Shown here piece after piece: positions 10,909 to 24,044 of a stretch of 64,000 bases of DNA (the stretch's first letter is position 1; the number at the start of each line of letters is the position of its first letter). This DNA comes from Pelobates cultripes (Eukaryota; Chordata; Amphibia; Anura; Pelobatidae): the NCBI GenBank assembly GCA_933207985.1, contig OW240913.1, positions 331,405,519 to 331,469,518 on the forward strand, given 5' to 3'. Below the pieces are notes generated by a model. The model saw only the letters and a list, made by a program, of their open reading frames with translations. It searched no databases and was not told the origin of the DNA. The translations under genes were made by a program, and so were the position numbers.

Positions 10909-11452
10909 TTAAAGGGACACTATAGTCACCAAAAAAAACTTAACTTAATGAAGCAGTTATAGTGTATAGATCATGCCCCTGCAGTCTCACTGCTCAATTC
11001 TCTGCCATTTAGAAGTTAAACCACTTTGTTTATGCAGCCGTAGCCACACCTCCCTGCATGTGCCTTGCACAGCCTTACTAAACATTTCCTGTAAAGCGTC
11101 ATCTAATGTTTACACTTCCTTTATTGAATATTCTGTTTAACTTAATATTTTTAATCCCTTGTTCTGTTAATAGCTAGTTAGACCCTGCAGGAGCCTTCTC
11201 TATGTAATTAAAATTTAATTTATAGAGCAGGAGATAAACATTTTTAAAGTAAGTATGTTATTAAAATGAAACCATTTTGTTTTCACGCAGGCTGTGTCAG
11301 TTACAGGGTAGGTGTGGCTAGGGCTGCAAAAACAAAAGTGATTTAAGCCCTAAATTACAGAGAATTCAGCATCAAGACTGCAGGGACACCAAAACTACAC
11401 CAAAACTGCTTCATTATACTAAAGTTGTTTTGGTGACTAAATTGTCTTTTTA
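10909..11452. mobile_element. TTAA MITE, second copy
   Basis: Starts TTAAAGGGACACTATAGTCA and ends GGTGACTAAATTGTCTTTTTAA-like, with TTAA at 10909-10912 and 11449-11452. The interior (ACTGCTCAATTCTCTGCCAT; CAGGCTGTGTCAG) matches the interior of 22551-23906 and the fragment at 26360-26600, so they are one subfamily. It sits directly after the duplicated Penelope-like segment. Confidence 0.85.
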
Positions 11453-11629
11453 ATTTGTATTTTTTTAAAAATTGTCTACAACTGCTGTGCGCAGAAATGT
11501 TATATTGAAAAAGAACAAATAGTAGTAAAACAGAGGAAAAATTTGTTATGCAAAATGTTTTGGATTGGTCATCAAGGGGGTTGAGGTGAACAAGTAAATA
11601 GAGATAAAGGTGAGTTTTGAGGGTCATGG

Positions 11630-12585
11630 AGGTGAGCAGTGCAGGAGGTGAAGGTGAGCATTGCAGTTGAGTAGAGTTGAGCATTTCAAGGGGGCTAGTG
11701 AGCATTGCAGTGTAGACCACACACTTTACTTTAGGTGTGAGGTGAGTTTTAAAAATTATGCAACGTAACTATCAGTGTCACACACATCATGAAGATGAGG
11801 CGGCTAGGGAAAAGGAGTGAGGCTATTCAGGCACCCGTTAAGGAACTCAGGGAACACTAACGCTCCACAGGTGAGGTCCAAGGCCTTGCCCCAGGCACTG
11901 GCAACCCATGCTATGCCACTGGGAGGAGGTGAATATTGCATGAAGTGGAGGCGCGAATTGTATGTTGTAGGAGTGAGCATTGCAGTTGAATGGAGGCTAG
12001 CACTGCTGTTGGAGGAGGTGAGCATTTCATATTGTATGAGGAAACATTGCAGTTGAGTGGAGCACTGCATTTGAGTAGAGGTGAGCACTGCATTTAAGTA
12101 GAGGTGAGCACTGCAGTTAAGTAGAGGTGAGCACTGCATTTGAGTGGAGGTGAGCATTGCATGTGGTCGGAGTGAGCATTGCCGGTAAGTGGAGGTGAGC
12201 ACTGAAATTGGAAGAGGTAAGCATTGCATGTTGTAGGGGGGAACATTGCAGTTAAGTGGAAGTGGAAACTGCATTTGAAATGAAGTGAGCACTGCAGATG
12301 GAGGAGGTGAGCATTGCATATTGTAGATGTGAGCACTGCATTTGAGTAGTGGTGAGCACTGCAGTGGAGGTAAGCATTGCAAGGGGTAGAGGTGAGCATT
12401 GCAGCTGAGTGCAGGTGAACATTGTAGGGAGTGGGGGTGAGCACTTGTAATACTTACCTGTTCAAGGGCTCCCTCTAGCCACTCAGGATGATGCAGTTGA
12501 GTGGAGATAAACATTGCAGTTGCGTTCCGGTGAACACTGCAGTTGAGAGGATGTGAGCATTGCAGGGGGTGGAGTTGCACTGCAA
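11630..12585. repeat. 23-bp minisatellite, degenerate
   Basis: Units of about 23 bp with consensus AGGTGAGCACTGCATTTGAG plus TAG. The clearest run is 12060-12170. The units are diverged, and a non-repeat interruption lies at about 11730-11920. The long minus-strand open frames across it, rich in H/L/Q/C/S, are a by-product of the repeat and not a gene. Confidence 0.85.
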
Positions 12586-13200
12586 CTTGCAGTGATACCT
12601 ACCTTTTAGACATAGAGTGGGCAGATTAGAGGATCAACTGGGTCTATTCACGCATAGATCCATATTCTGAAAATACAATGAACGAAGTAACATCTTCTTT
12701 GATACCATTTACAAATTGCCACCAAATTCATTTATTTTTTACATTTCAGCTTGTCAGCCATGACGGATAGTATAAACATCACAGTAAAAAGTTTAAGAAT
12801 CACAGTTTTTTAAGTAGCTCAGACACTAAATGCAAGGCATAGTAAAATACATCAACCATTCTGTACGATATATACTGGAAATTCCTCCAAACACCAGATA
12901 AATGTGTGTTGAGCTGTAACGCTTTCTTGCTTTCTAAGTAGCGAAAGGCATTGATGCTCATTTTTTTTTCTTCTTTTTTTTTTCCTTAAGCAATTGAAGA
13001 AACAGCTGGTAAGACACATGGAGTTTACTTAACAGCTGCAAGACACAGATGCTTGTCTCTGCACAGTAGTTTTCCTGCAGAAGCACTCAGCATAGCTGGT
13101 TCCTTACATGTCTCAGGGCCATAAATAACAGGTGGATTGCACAACTAGCCTAAACCCGCCAGTGCAACCATTTAGCCGCTTGCCTGCTTTAGCTACTGAT
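12586..13200. other. No gene recognised
   Basis: Moderately AT-rich unique-looking sequence with a T-rich run near 12960-12990. I see no conserved coding frame, terminal repeat or structural RNA. Confidence 0.45.
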
Positions 13201-13204
13201 TTAA

Positions 13205-14237
<1,033 letters not shown>

Positions 14238-14740
14238 GTTAGATCACCAATATTTCCATTATTATTTAAATTTTTACCTACTAGTGCATATTTACTAAAG
14301 TAATTCATAGTTATAAATAACAACTGTAACTGGTAGGTCTTTTTGAGTTGACAGTCTTATCCAGAAGAAAAATAGTGACCCCCATCTATACCACTATTTC
14401 TCAATAAGCTACACAAGATTCTCGTGTCCAATTGAACTGAAGAAACCACATGATATTAACACTCCTGGCATCCAGAGCCCCCTGGTCTAACCACCACTTA
14501 TATCGAGATATCAGTAGCTATAATTGTAGTGGAGACAAACATTCGCTGAGGAGTTTTAACTCTTTTCTCACATTCTGCTTTCATAATAGTGATTCGTTTT
14601 GAGGCAATTCTTTCAGTTGGGCCACTTTGAGGGAACTGTTAATAGTGAAACATCAGTTCTTCCAGTGGCATTATCTGAGTGTGTATTTTATGGGTGGTTT
14701 TGGCCACAGAAGCACACGACACACCTTAAATTCTTCTTTT

Positions 14741-16583
14741 TTTTTTTTTTAAATGTTTCATTTTTATTGAGATGAAAAGAATTGGTATTGCACATTAACA
14801 GACATTGCACTTTGAACACATGGTATATAAGTAAAGTATACAGGAGGTGATATCAAGTCACTTCGGCACTGAGCAGTGTATCATTATGACAGTGATTAAT
14901 TGTTGCGTTTTAGTTAACATTCATTGATTTATTGTAGTTGGTGGCAGGTGATTCAGTCGTGGCACCTGGTATGCCAGGTGTTCTCTATTGGGTGTGTGAT
15001 GCCACGGGGCGGAGACTCCCAGGTGCCTAGGAAATGTCACATAACCAGTGTCCGCCGCACACGTTTGGGGCAGATTGGCTGTTTAACAGTTAGCCATGCG
15101 GTATATTTGTGTGTGCAATGTGAGCTTGAGACTAGGTGCATTACTTAACATCTCATGTTTTTGGGGTTTGCTTAAGCAACAGAAGCCCTTATTTTGAGGG
15201 GGAGGGGGAGATAAACTTGAAGAGGGAAACCAGGTAAAGTAAGGGGGGGGGAGGTTGAGGTGCGATTGTGGGGGGGGGGAGGAATTTAGATGCTCTCTTG
15301 ATGTATGGCTTTATAGGGTACAGTTTATCATGTGGATATTTCCACGTACTTTACCATTTAGACCAGGTTCTGTTATAGTGCTCAAGTGTGCCACTAATTG
15401 TATGTGCCATTTTCTCATACTGTTGGGTGAGATTTACTTTGGCGAGCACTGATGTTACTTCAAGTACCTTTGTGGTTTTCCACAGAGCAGCTATACAGGT
15501 TTTGGTGGCTAGTGTGATATGGATGATCAGCGCTGCCTCGTAGATCGTAAGGCTTTGAGGTAGCATGTGGAGCAAGTAGTGTTCAGGTGTGAGCGGTATA
15601 TGTTTCCCTACTTTGGATTTGATCAGGTCTTGGCTTTGTTGCCAGTATTGGCCTAGTGCCAGGCAGTACCAGAATATGTGGCTCATATTACCCACTTGTT
15701 GACTACATCGCCAGCATCGTTCCTGTACCCCTGGGTATATTTGAGCTAGCCTGCGGGGTGTATAGTACCATCTCATCCACATTTTGTAGACTGCTTCCAC
15801 ATGGTCTAAACCTCTTGTAGCCCTTTTAACTAATGCCATGGCCCTGGTCCACCCCACAGGCTCAACTTCACAGTTCAGCTCCCTCTCCCATTGTAGCATA
15901 TAGGATTGTTTGGTCGGTTTGTCTATGTCTAGTAATCTTTGGTAACATAGGGAGAGTGTTTTTTTTCGGGGTTTTTAGGCCCTGGCATAGTAGGTCAAGA
16001 GAGTTTTGAGATTTTGCGAGTGTCAATAGCTTATTAGTATCTCCTACTATATGTTTTATGCATAAGTATGTGAATATTTCACTGTTTGGGAGTAGGTACT
16101 GCTGTTGAAGATCTGGGAATTGTAGCAGCCCATCTACCCCATAGAGTTGTGTTATCCTCGTTACCACCATTGATCCACCCACTCAGGGGCAGGTCATGGG
16201 TGTGGTGTTGAAGACTTGTTAGTGGTGCAAAGGCCTCCACTTTCTCACTGAGCATTTTTGGAGCCCATCGCAGCCATAGCTGCAGGGACAGTTTAGTCAT
16301 TGTGTGGAAGTTGGTTTGCTGGCATTGGGCTTTAGTTGGGATCCAAACCGAGTCCCTGAGGGAATGGGGTGCACTAACCGCACTCTCCAGTTGATGCCAT
16401 AGCAGGCAGTCCGGGGATGAGAGGAGGTGCGCTGTTTGAGATAGATTTATTGCTAGATAATATTTGGGTATATGTGGTACTCCAACCCCACTCCCCCCCC
16501 CCCATAGCCACGCTAATGTTCGCTAGTGAGACCCTGGGTGTTTTTTTTCCTCCAAAAGTGTGCATTGAGGAGGCGCTGAAATG
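14741..16583 (-). mobile_element. L1-like LINE insertion, 5'-truncated
   Basis: The insertion is bounded by a perfect 15-bp target duplication, TTAAATTCTTCTTTT (14726-14740 and 16584-16598). The poly(A) tail is the T-run at 14741-14750, so the LINE reads on the minus strand. Its 3' untranslated region (14751-15350) is followed by the C-terminal half of ORF2. The L1-style target duplication and tail show target-primed reverse transcription. The 5' end is truncated, as is usual. Confidence 0.92.
15351..16570 (-). pseudogene. L1-like ORF2 C-terminal region
   Basis: Minus-strand pieces encode the region downstream of the reverse transcriptase domain in L1/Tx1-type LINEs. The most diagnostic part is KMWMRWYYTPRRLAQIYPGV followed by CWRCSQQVGNMSHIFWYC (about 15790-15650), the conserved cysteine/histidine CWRC...H..W.C motif. 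Upstream pieces give YYLAINLSQTAHLLSSP, LYGVDGLLQFPDLQQQYLLP and GDTNKLLTLA. At least two frame changes separate them, so no intact protein is possible. The N-terminal endonuclease and the YADD part of RT are missing because of the 5' truncation. Confidence 0.85.
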
Positions 16584-16599
16584 TTAAATTCTTCTTTTA

Positions 16600-17106
16600 A
16601 TGACCAATCTTTATTTCATAAACTAATTAAATATGGTATATCTTATTATTTTATTGAGTCTATTCTTTTAACACAATATTTATATGGAAGGTTAGGTGGG
16701 ACGCAAGATAGGTCTCTTTTTTGTGTTTTTTCAGGCACAAATAAAATATTGGGAAGTTGGAAGTCAGCAGTTGAGACTACAGATCTATCCATCTGTTTCT
16801 ATCTGGCGGGGAGAATAAGGCTTTGAGCTTAATGTAATGAACTGGCCACTACACTTGCCATACAGGTCAGGAAATCGCTGTAAAAATATCTGATGATATT
16901 TAAAGCGGCTCTGCCATAAGCCGTTTGTACTTTTTTTATTGCTCCCCCAGAGCATGTATCTTCCTTTTCCCTCCAGCATGTTTTTTGTTTCTGTTACATC
17001 ATTCGCACCTATAAAAAGCCCTTAATTTTCAGCGTAGATCTTCTTCTAAAATGACTGTCAGTGACATCTTCTAACTGCTTCTAGAAACAAATGCTGGCCG
17101 TGCATG
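16600..17106. other. No gene recognised
   Basis: Unique-looking sequence between the L1 insertion and the first solo LTR. Short open frames on both strands have no recognisable family. Confidence 0.45.
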
Positions 17107-17111
17107 CCTAG

Positions 17112-17472
17112 TGTGACGGATTGCCCAGTCAATTTTATTAGCTGGAACCGGACTGTAGTCACCTCCTCCATCACAACAGATTATTGTTAGGCCCTCTAGT
17201 GTCTGGTATGTAATTAAATTATCTTGTGCTAAGTTAGTTATGTCGTTGACACCAAGATGCCCAGGTTATGCAATGCATAACGTTTTTCATAATGACCCCC
17301 TGTTGGGCATGTGTGTATATATATATATATACCTGTGTGTTTTCTAATAAACTCAGACCTGTTTTACCCTTTATCAAGCCTCGGCTGATGTTTGGGACAA
17401 GCTATAATCAGTTTGGCTGATCGGTTCCAGGAGAGAAGGGATTCTTGGTCTGAGTAGAGGAACTCTGTCACA
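17112..17472 (+). mobile_element. Solo LTR, TGTGAC...GTCACA
   Basis: The element starts TGTGAC and ends GTCACA, a perfect 6-bp inverted terminus. Flanks are CCTAG (17107-17111) and CTTAG (17473-17477), a 5-bp duplication with one difference. A TATA-rich run is at 17306-17325 and AATAAA at 17346-17351, giving plus orientation and the promoter/polyadenylation layout of an LTR. Length is 361 bp. It may belong to a retrovirus-like or Gypsy-like family; no internal genes are present. Confidence 0.72.
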
Positions 17473-17743
17473 CTTAGTAAGCCACAAGTAGAGGCAATTG
17501 TACTGGGCATGCATGGCACACGGGAATAAAGAGAACTTACAAGACTAAAGACTTGATAGGTAGACTCGATGGTAAGGTGAGTAATGTGGAAAAATGGCAC
17601 TTGACAAAGGAAGTGGATCTTCCTTAAGCTCCCCCCTTTGTCAAGCATCGAAAAATACTCTACTTTGGGATTTGGTGTGACAGAACCGCTTTAACTGATT
17701 TCCTGTTGAATTTTGTTCACAAAATACTTTCAGGGTTAATCAC

Positions 17744-18571
17744 TGTGGCAGAACCAACCTCACCACTGGCCACTGGAGGAGCCTGGTTGCCCACCTCTTG
17801 CCGCTGGACTATGGCCCTGCATTAAAAACCTTTTATTTTCCCTATGTGAGCAGTGTTACCCCAGATAGCTAAGCCATGGAGCCCATTCGTATACCGAAAG
17901 ACTATGGGAAAGACTTTGGCTCCATGGGGATTGAACTGTATGTATGTGATCTGAGCGCCATCCGGTAATAATGTGCGCTCAGATCTAAGCTATCTGGGGA
18001 TATGTAGAATGTGTATGTTCTATGTGATAAATGTAACAGTATGTAATTTTATGTCTTTTATTGTCCTTTGTCTGCCATGTGGCTAATGGAGTTTTGCCTC
18101 TGTCCTTGGAGATAATTGGATTACTTCCCAATTATCTCCAGGACAGAGAGGAGGGATTGTGATGCATTGTGGGATTGTAAACTTGTGATTGTTCAATGTC
18201 CAATATGTTTCCCAGTCTTCCATCTGGTCTCCTAGGGGAGTGTCCACCAGGTAGGAGACCTGCATAAAAGACGGGCAGGTAGCCCAGTAAATCTGTTCCT
18301 GCTTGACCGTCAAAACGGAGCCTTGCCTCGTTCTTGGGGGGATTTACTGTATGCTGTTAGAGACTGATTGCCAGGATTGTAAGCCGCTTTGGTGCTTTTC
18401 CTGTTCAGCTGCTAACAGCTATTCGTGAGGTTCCAGTTCGGGAGTTTGGAGTGCCTCTTTGTATCCTGTTTGGGAGTTTGGGGTTCTGCGGTAGCTGTGC
18501 CTGTGTCTCTGGAAGGGGAAGATCTTCTAAACGGTGGTTTAACCCCTTTTATGTCTGGGGGTGCCATTACA
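17744..18571 (+). mobile_element. Solo LTR with ATCAC target duplication
   Basis: The element begins TGTGGCAG and ends GCCATTACA, with ATCAC on both sides (17739-17743 and 18572-18576). A CATAAAAG box lies at 18263-18270. Two strong hairpins lie inside: GATCTGAGCGC pairing with GCGCTCAGATC near 17950-17985, and GGAGATAATTGG pairing with CCAATTATCTCC near 18110-18140. TG...CA ends plus a 5-bp duplication indicate an LTR retroelement integrase. Length is 828 bp. No gag/pol remains nearby, so it is a solo LTR. Confidence 0.8.
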
Positions 18572-18576
18572 ATCAC

Positions 18577-19671
18577 TTAAGTGTGAATTGTTGGATTTCA
18601 CTGATAATACCTGATAATAATGTAATATTCTTAGTGATTAGATATTTAGAGACATAATTGTTTCATTGAAAATTTTGTTCTTGAACTTGAACTTTTCTTT
18701 GTTACATGGTTATGTGTTTTTATTTTTAAGTATTTGATAAAGGATATATTTGGATAATATACAAAAAAAATGTTCCCTATAAGCAATGTTTAATATATCA
18801 TTTTTAATACATGAAATGTAGATATACATCATATACACAGAGGCATAGAGATGTGTATAAAAAACATTTTCAAAATTTCTTAGCCGATTTCGATTGTCAG
18901 GGACACATCTAATCTAGCCCTTTTGACAGAATCCACCTTGATAAATATTAATTATTGAAATATAGAAAACAAGCTGTGAATGAGACTGAGCAAGTCCCCA
19001 AGCCTCACTCTTTCTTCGATATCATTAAGAAGATTGTTTAGTTTGCAGTGCTTGATATGCTTCTTACATCTGCATTCAAGGACTTTGGTACATTTCCTGG
19101 TATCCCCTTTATTGCCAATTCTAGGTTCATGCTGGAAACAACAAGTTTTCAACATCTCAAGTGTTCTAGTGTCATTCAGCTCTCAAGAGGGTGAGAGGAA
19201 GGAAGTAATTGTGTATGATTTTTGCTTGTTTTGGTTGGAAGAAATCTTATTTTTTTGCTTTGGGGACAGTAGAGGCAAAAGGCCAAATACAGCCAACTCA
19301 GAGCTAGACTTGTTTTATATTAATGATGGTTCAAGGCACCGGGAACATGAAAAACAGCTAGAAAGAATTCAAAAACAGAGACTTGGGTACCGATGGAAGG
19401 AGCCAAAGTTATTTCGAGATAAACAATATGTGTTAATACATATTTACACACATAAATAATAGTTTTCTTCCCATACTACAAATGTGTTTGAAGGTAATTA
19501 CTATTTATCTGAATTCAACAATGGAGTCAGAAATATCTGCTTTTGTTCATTTGTTTGTTGATTCAGTCAGTCAAATTGCGTTAAAACTATTTGTTTCATT
19601 AAAACAGCTAAGACGTATCGAATTGTGATGCAAACACAAACTTTAAAGCATAGGTAATGCATTAGAAAAAT
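18577..19671. other. No gene recognised
   Basis: AT-rich sequence. A plus frame at 18980-19459 stays open for 159 codons and ends in a charged stretch (RHREHEKQLERIQKQRLGYRW), but it matches no family I know and lacks other signs of an exon. Confidence 0.4.
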
Positions 19672-21045
19672 CCCAGTGCCACCATGCATCAAACTAAACC
19701 CAGTGCCACCATGCATCAACCAAACCCAGTGCCACCATGCATCAAACTAAACCCAGTGCCACCATGCATCAAACTAAACCCAGTGCCACCATGCATCAAC
19801 CAAACCCAGTGCCACCATGCATCAAACTAAACCCAGTGCCACCATGCATCAAACTAAACCCAGTGCCACCATGCATCAACCAAACCCAATGCCACCATGC
19901 ATCAAACAAACCCAGTGCCACCATGCATCAAACCATACCAAGTGCCACCATGCATCAAACTAAACCGTTGCTTCATGCATCAAACCATACCCAGTGCCAC
20001 CATGCATCAAACTAAACCCAGTGCCACCATGCATCCAAACCATACCCGAATTGCCACCATGCATCAAACCAAACTCAGTGCCACCATGCATCAAACCATA
20101 CCCAGTGCCACCATGCATCAACCAAACCAAGTGCCACCATGTATCAACCAAACCCAGTGCCACCATGCATCAACCAAACCCAGTGCCACCATGCATCAAC
20201 CAAACCAAGTGCCACCATGCATCAAACCAAACCCAGTGCCACCATGCATCAACCAAACCAAGTGCCACCATGCATCAAACCATAACCAGTGCCACCATGC
20301 ATCAACCAAACCAAGTGCCACCATGCATCAAACCATACCCAGTGCCACCATGCATCAACCAAACCAAGTGCCACCATGCATCAAACTAAACCCAGTGCCA
20401 CCATGCATCAACCAAACCCAGTGCCACCATGCATCAAACCATACCCAGTGCCACCATGCATCAACCAAACCCAATGCCACCATGCATCAAACAAACCCAG
20501 TGCCACCATGCATCAAACTAAACCCAGTGCCACCATGCATCAAATCCTCAAAACCCAGTGCCACCATGTGACTCAAACAAACCAAAAAGCCACCATGCAT
20601 CAAACCATACCCAGTGCCACCATGCATCAAACTAAACCCAGTGCCACCATGCATCAACCAAACCCAGTGCCACCATGCATCAAACTAAACCCAGTGCCAC
20701 CATGCATCAAACTAAACCCAGTGCCACCATGCATCAACCAAACCCAGTGCCACCATGCATCAAACTAAACCCAGTGCCACCATGCATCAAACCATACCCA
20801 GTGCCACCATGCATCAAACCATGCCCAGTGCCACCATGCATCAAACTAAACCCAGTGCCACCATGCATCAAACCATACCCAGTGCCACCATGCATCAAAC
20901 CAAACTCAGTGCCACCATGCATCAAACCATACCCAGTGCCACCATGCATCAAACCAAACCCAGTGCCACCATGCATCAAACCAAACCCAGTGCCACCATG
21001 CATCAAACCAAACCCAGTGCCACCGTGCATCAAATCAAACCCTAA
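19672..21045. repeat. 26/27-bp minisatellite, Kozak-like unit
   Basis: About 51 head-to-tail units with consensus CCCAGTGCCACCATGCATCA plus AACTAAA (27 bp) or ACCAAA (26 bp). Variants in the second half of the unit (ACTAAA, CCATAC, CCAAAC) are interspersed. The 27-bp unit is a multiple of three and lacks stops, so frames stay open on both strands, giving 9-residue repeats (MHQTKPSAT on plus, MHGGTGFGL on minus). The 26-bp units shift frame. It is a tandem repeat and not a gene. Confidence 0.95.
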
Positions 21046-22550
21046 TTTTCAGCAAAATATGAGAAGGTGTATATATTAAACAATGAATTGTAGTTGTCTG
21101 GTTTGAAGTCTTTTTTTGTAAGACACCACTGCAAATTGGTATTTAGTGAATCACCCCATTTCACATGTTGCTTCAACTTTTTGCGTGTTTTCAAATTCAT
21201 TTGACTTGAAGGATGGCAATGTACTAATGCTTTAATAGTGCCTTGCCAGTACCTACCTATGTACCTACATATCGTATACATACCTGATACATACCTATGC
21301 CTACCTAACTTACTTAATATCTGATAGAGATTCACCAAGGTGAGTCTTTACCATTTTTGGGGGGCTTCTTTCCTTTCTCAAGGGGTTTTAAGGCTGACAT
21401 CAATTTAGGGTATTGATACAGTTGCGCACGTGCCTTATCATTTACCTTTTGAGCTTCACGAAGGAAAGCGGTAAGGAAGAAAATAAAGAAAGGTTTAATA
21501 GTAGGCCGTAGCCATCATGACACATCGTCGTGCCTTTTTGAGCTGACTCCTAGATTCCAGAAGTTTTTAAATTACTTGCAGACTGTGTGACTTAATTCTA
21601 TAATTATTAATACAAAGCACGCTGCGTATACAAGCATATCACAAGCGGGATGACATAACACTATGTCCTGTAGGTGATCTGTTAGCCACGCGGAATTTGT
21701 AAAAGCACAAACTGCCTGCAGTACAGTGTATGTACGTTTCATAATCTCCATAAAAGCTTCACCCTCAATCCCCTGGCTCAAGCTGACAGTGTAAATAAAA
21801 TCACCCAAATCCACGGGGTAAGAGAAATGAAAATGACAAGGATTAAAATTTTGTCAAACCTCTTTCTTTTTTAAAATTCTGTTTCCCTTCCAATTGGATC
21901 CCGACCTTGTATGTCCAGAGCTTAAGAGCAGACGGTATCTTTTCACTTTTATTCTGCTCTGCAGCAGGCTTATAGCATTTAGTGAAAGTCTGCAAAGAAT
22001 GTGTGCTGTGCAGGGACTTAATACCATAATCCCCCATCGTTGGGGTCAAATGCTGAATAGGGCAGAAGAATTAGAAAATATGTTACATACAATGGCAGGA
22101 AAAAATGCATTAGCATGCTGTTCTATTAACAGAAGCATTTATTACGATCAAGTAAAATGGAGTGAGGTAATAGAGAATTCAAGGGGATTGCACTTCGTGG
22201 TTTAGGTATACATCCTGAAATGTGATTATTAAGCCAATTGCATGGAAGAACAGGATGGGTGGATGACATTTCTGTAAATGTCTTATTGAAAGCAGATCAG
22301 ACTGGTAACTAAAGAAATGCTGTGTATTTGTATCCCTTTGTAAATGTGCATGCTCCTTAACACATGTTCTGTTCCATTAGAGAGATGTACTAAGCACATC
22401 AGGTGAACTTTACTCTCAGTCCACATGTTTCCTACTATATGTACTTAAGATTACATAGTGTATAAACGTTCTTTATTAGGTCTCGATTTAACAAGCAAAG
22501 ACTTGAGTCTGCCAAAGGATAATATGATTACATCAATAACCTATTAAAAC
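21046..22550. other. No gene recognised
   Basis: Includes a short TACCTACC-rich tract at 21250-21310. Short frames on both strands, up to 103 codons, show no family signature. Confidence 0.45.
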
Positions 22551-22730
22551 TTAAAGGGACACTATAGTCACCAAAACAACTTTAGCTTAAGTAAGCCATT
22601 TTGTGTATAGGCCGCGCTTCTGAAGTTTCACTGCTCAATTATCTGCCATTTAGCTGTTAAATCACTTTAGTTTCTGTTTATACAGCCCTAGCCACAGCCT
22701 GCATCACAAAAAAATTGTTTCATTTTCAAT

Positions 22731-22848
22731 CAGGCCCATTTCCCGTTACATCTTTACTGCAAGCCTCTAGAATTGAACGCTACAGCTTTAAGGCCCATTT
22801 CCTGTTACATCTTTACTGCAAGCCTCTACAATTGAATGCTACAGCTTT
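22731..22848. repeat. 59-bp tandem duplication
   Basis: Two adjacent copies of a ~59-bp unit (AGGCCCATTTCC.GTTACATC, ...GCAAGCCTCTA.AATTGAA) at 22731-22790 and 22791-22848. A third partial copy is at 23131-23178. They lie inside the expanded TTAA MITE. Confidence 0.85.
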
Positions 22849-23179
22849 AGGGTACAAATTGAAATTCAGAAGATGCTCCACCGGATTTCTGTCACCTTTG
22901 CCACTAGATTACTTACTTATAATAATGTTTTCATTGTTATCTATAGTGTACTACTGTAGTATCTTGTACTTGCAGGTACATGTATTAATTAATAATCTGA
23001 CTGTTAGGATTAGATTGGTAAAATTCTATAATGTTAAATAACAAGTATTTCTTGTCCCCTCCCTCTTCCCCCATACTTGCCACTCTTAAATGTAAATACC
23101 TTGATATAACGGTTTATCTCTGCTCCCTACCTAGGCCCATTTCCCATTACATCTTTATTGCAAGCCTCTACAATTCTAC

Positions 23180-23562
23180 TTGGCTCAACCCACCCATCCA
23201 GGTTCCCCCTAAATTTATAGCATGCTCCTCCAGCTGTTTAAAATGCTCTCTCATTTACCTCTTCTAATCTTCTCTACTCTACCAAAAGCTGCAACTCTCT
23301 GTTTACTTATTTAGCCATCACTTCAAAATTTCCCCTGCTACCTCTTGTCTCAAATCCCCACGGTATCCTTTAGATTGTAAGCTCATGGGCTAACTAGCTA
23401 TGCACTTTGTATAAAAGAACTTAAATGGCTAGATCTCAGCTTACAGACAGGGCCCTCTCTACCTTTTGTATTTGTCTGTGTATATTGTATGTTCTCCACT
23501 AATTGTACAACGCTGCGGAATCTGTTGGCGCTTTATAACTACCAGTAATAATAATAATAACC
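23180..23562 (+). mobile_element. L2/CR1-like LINE 3' end
   Basis: Ends with GCTGCGGAATCTGTTGGCGC, then TTTATAA and an AATAAT microsatellite. This is the same 3' tail as at 26262, 53930 and 55990. The preceding AGATTGTAAGCTCATGGGCTA is the 3' UTR seen in the other copies. No ORF remains here. Confidence 0.75.
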
Positions 23563-24044
23563 AGATGTAACTTACTTTAAAATGTTTTTATCTCCTACTC
23601 TGTAAATTGAACTTTAATTACATACAGGAGGCTGCTGCAGGGTCCTGCAAGCTATTAACAGAGCAGGAGAGAAGATTTCTAAATTAAACTGAATTTGCAG
23701 TAAAGGACGTGTAAACATTAGATGACTCTTTACAGGAAGTGTTTAGGAAAGCTCACATGCAGGGGAAGTGCTAATGGCTGCAAAAACAAAGTGATTTAAC
23801 TCCTGAATGGCAGAGAATTAAGCAGTAAGACTGCAGGGGCGTGCTCTATACACCAAAACTGCTTTATTAAGCTAAAGTTATTTTGGTGACTATAGTGTCC
23901 CTTTAACTTTTTTTAATAAAAGGCTAAAAGACCACCGGTGGCACAATTAACAGAAGAAACACTTGAAAAGCATGTTTCATAGGTTCTAAGTGTAATGGTT
24001 AACCCCTGTTGGGAGAGTCGTTGTGTATGCAGTTCAACTTGTTT

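Larger units (their letters stand above)
22551..23906. mobile_element. TTAA MITE expanded by a LINE tail
   Basis: Outer ends read TTAAAGGGACACTATAGTCA and GTGACTATAGTGTCCCTTTAA, perfect inverted ends on TTAA (22551-22554 and 23903-23906). The interior halves match the copy at 10909-11452, but an extra ~750 bp is inserted. This extra part includes an L2/CR1-like 3' end (to 23560) and 59-bp duplicated units. Confidence 0.85.

Noticed and set aside
11804..12580. 258-codon minus-strand open frame
   Set aside because: It is made of the translated 23-bp minisatellite; composition is biased and no domain is present.
18980..19459. 159-codon plus-strand open frame with a charged C-terminus
   Set aside because: No recognisable domain; the length is possible by chance in 64 kb, and an overlapping minus frame is equally open.
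19897..20571. Possible repetitive secreted or structural protein (MHQTKPSAT repeats)
   Set aside because: 26-bp units break the frame repeatedly, and all frames on both strands are open for the same trivial reason.
19672..21045. CRISPR-like regular repeats
   Set aside because: Units are contiguous with no unique spacers, in a eukaryotic context; this is a minisatellite.
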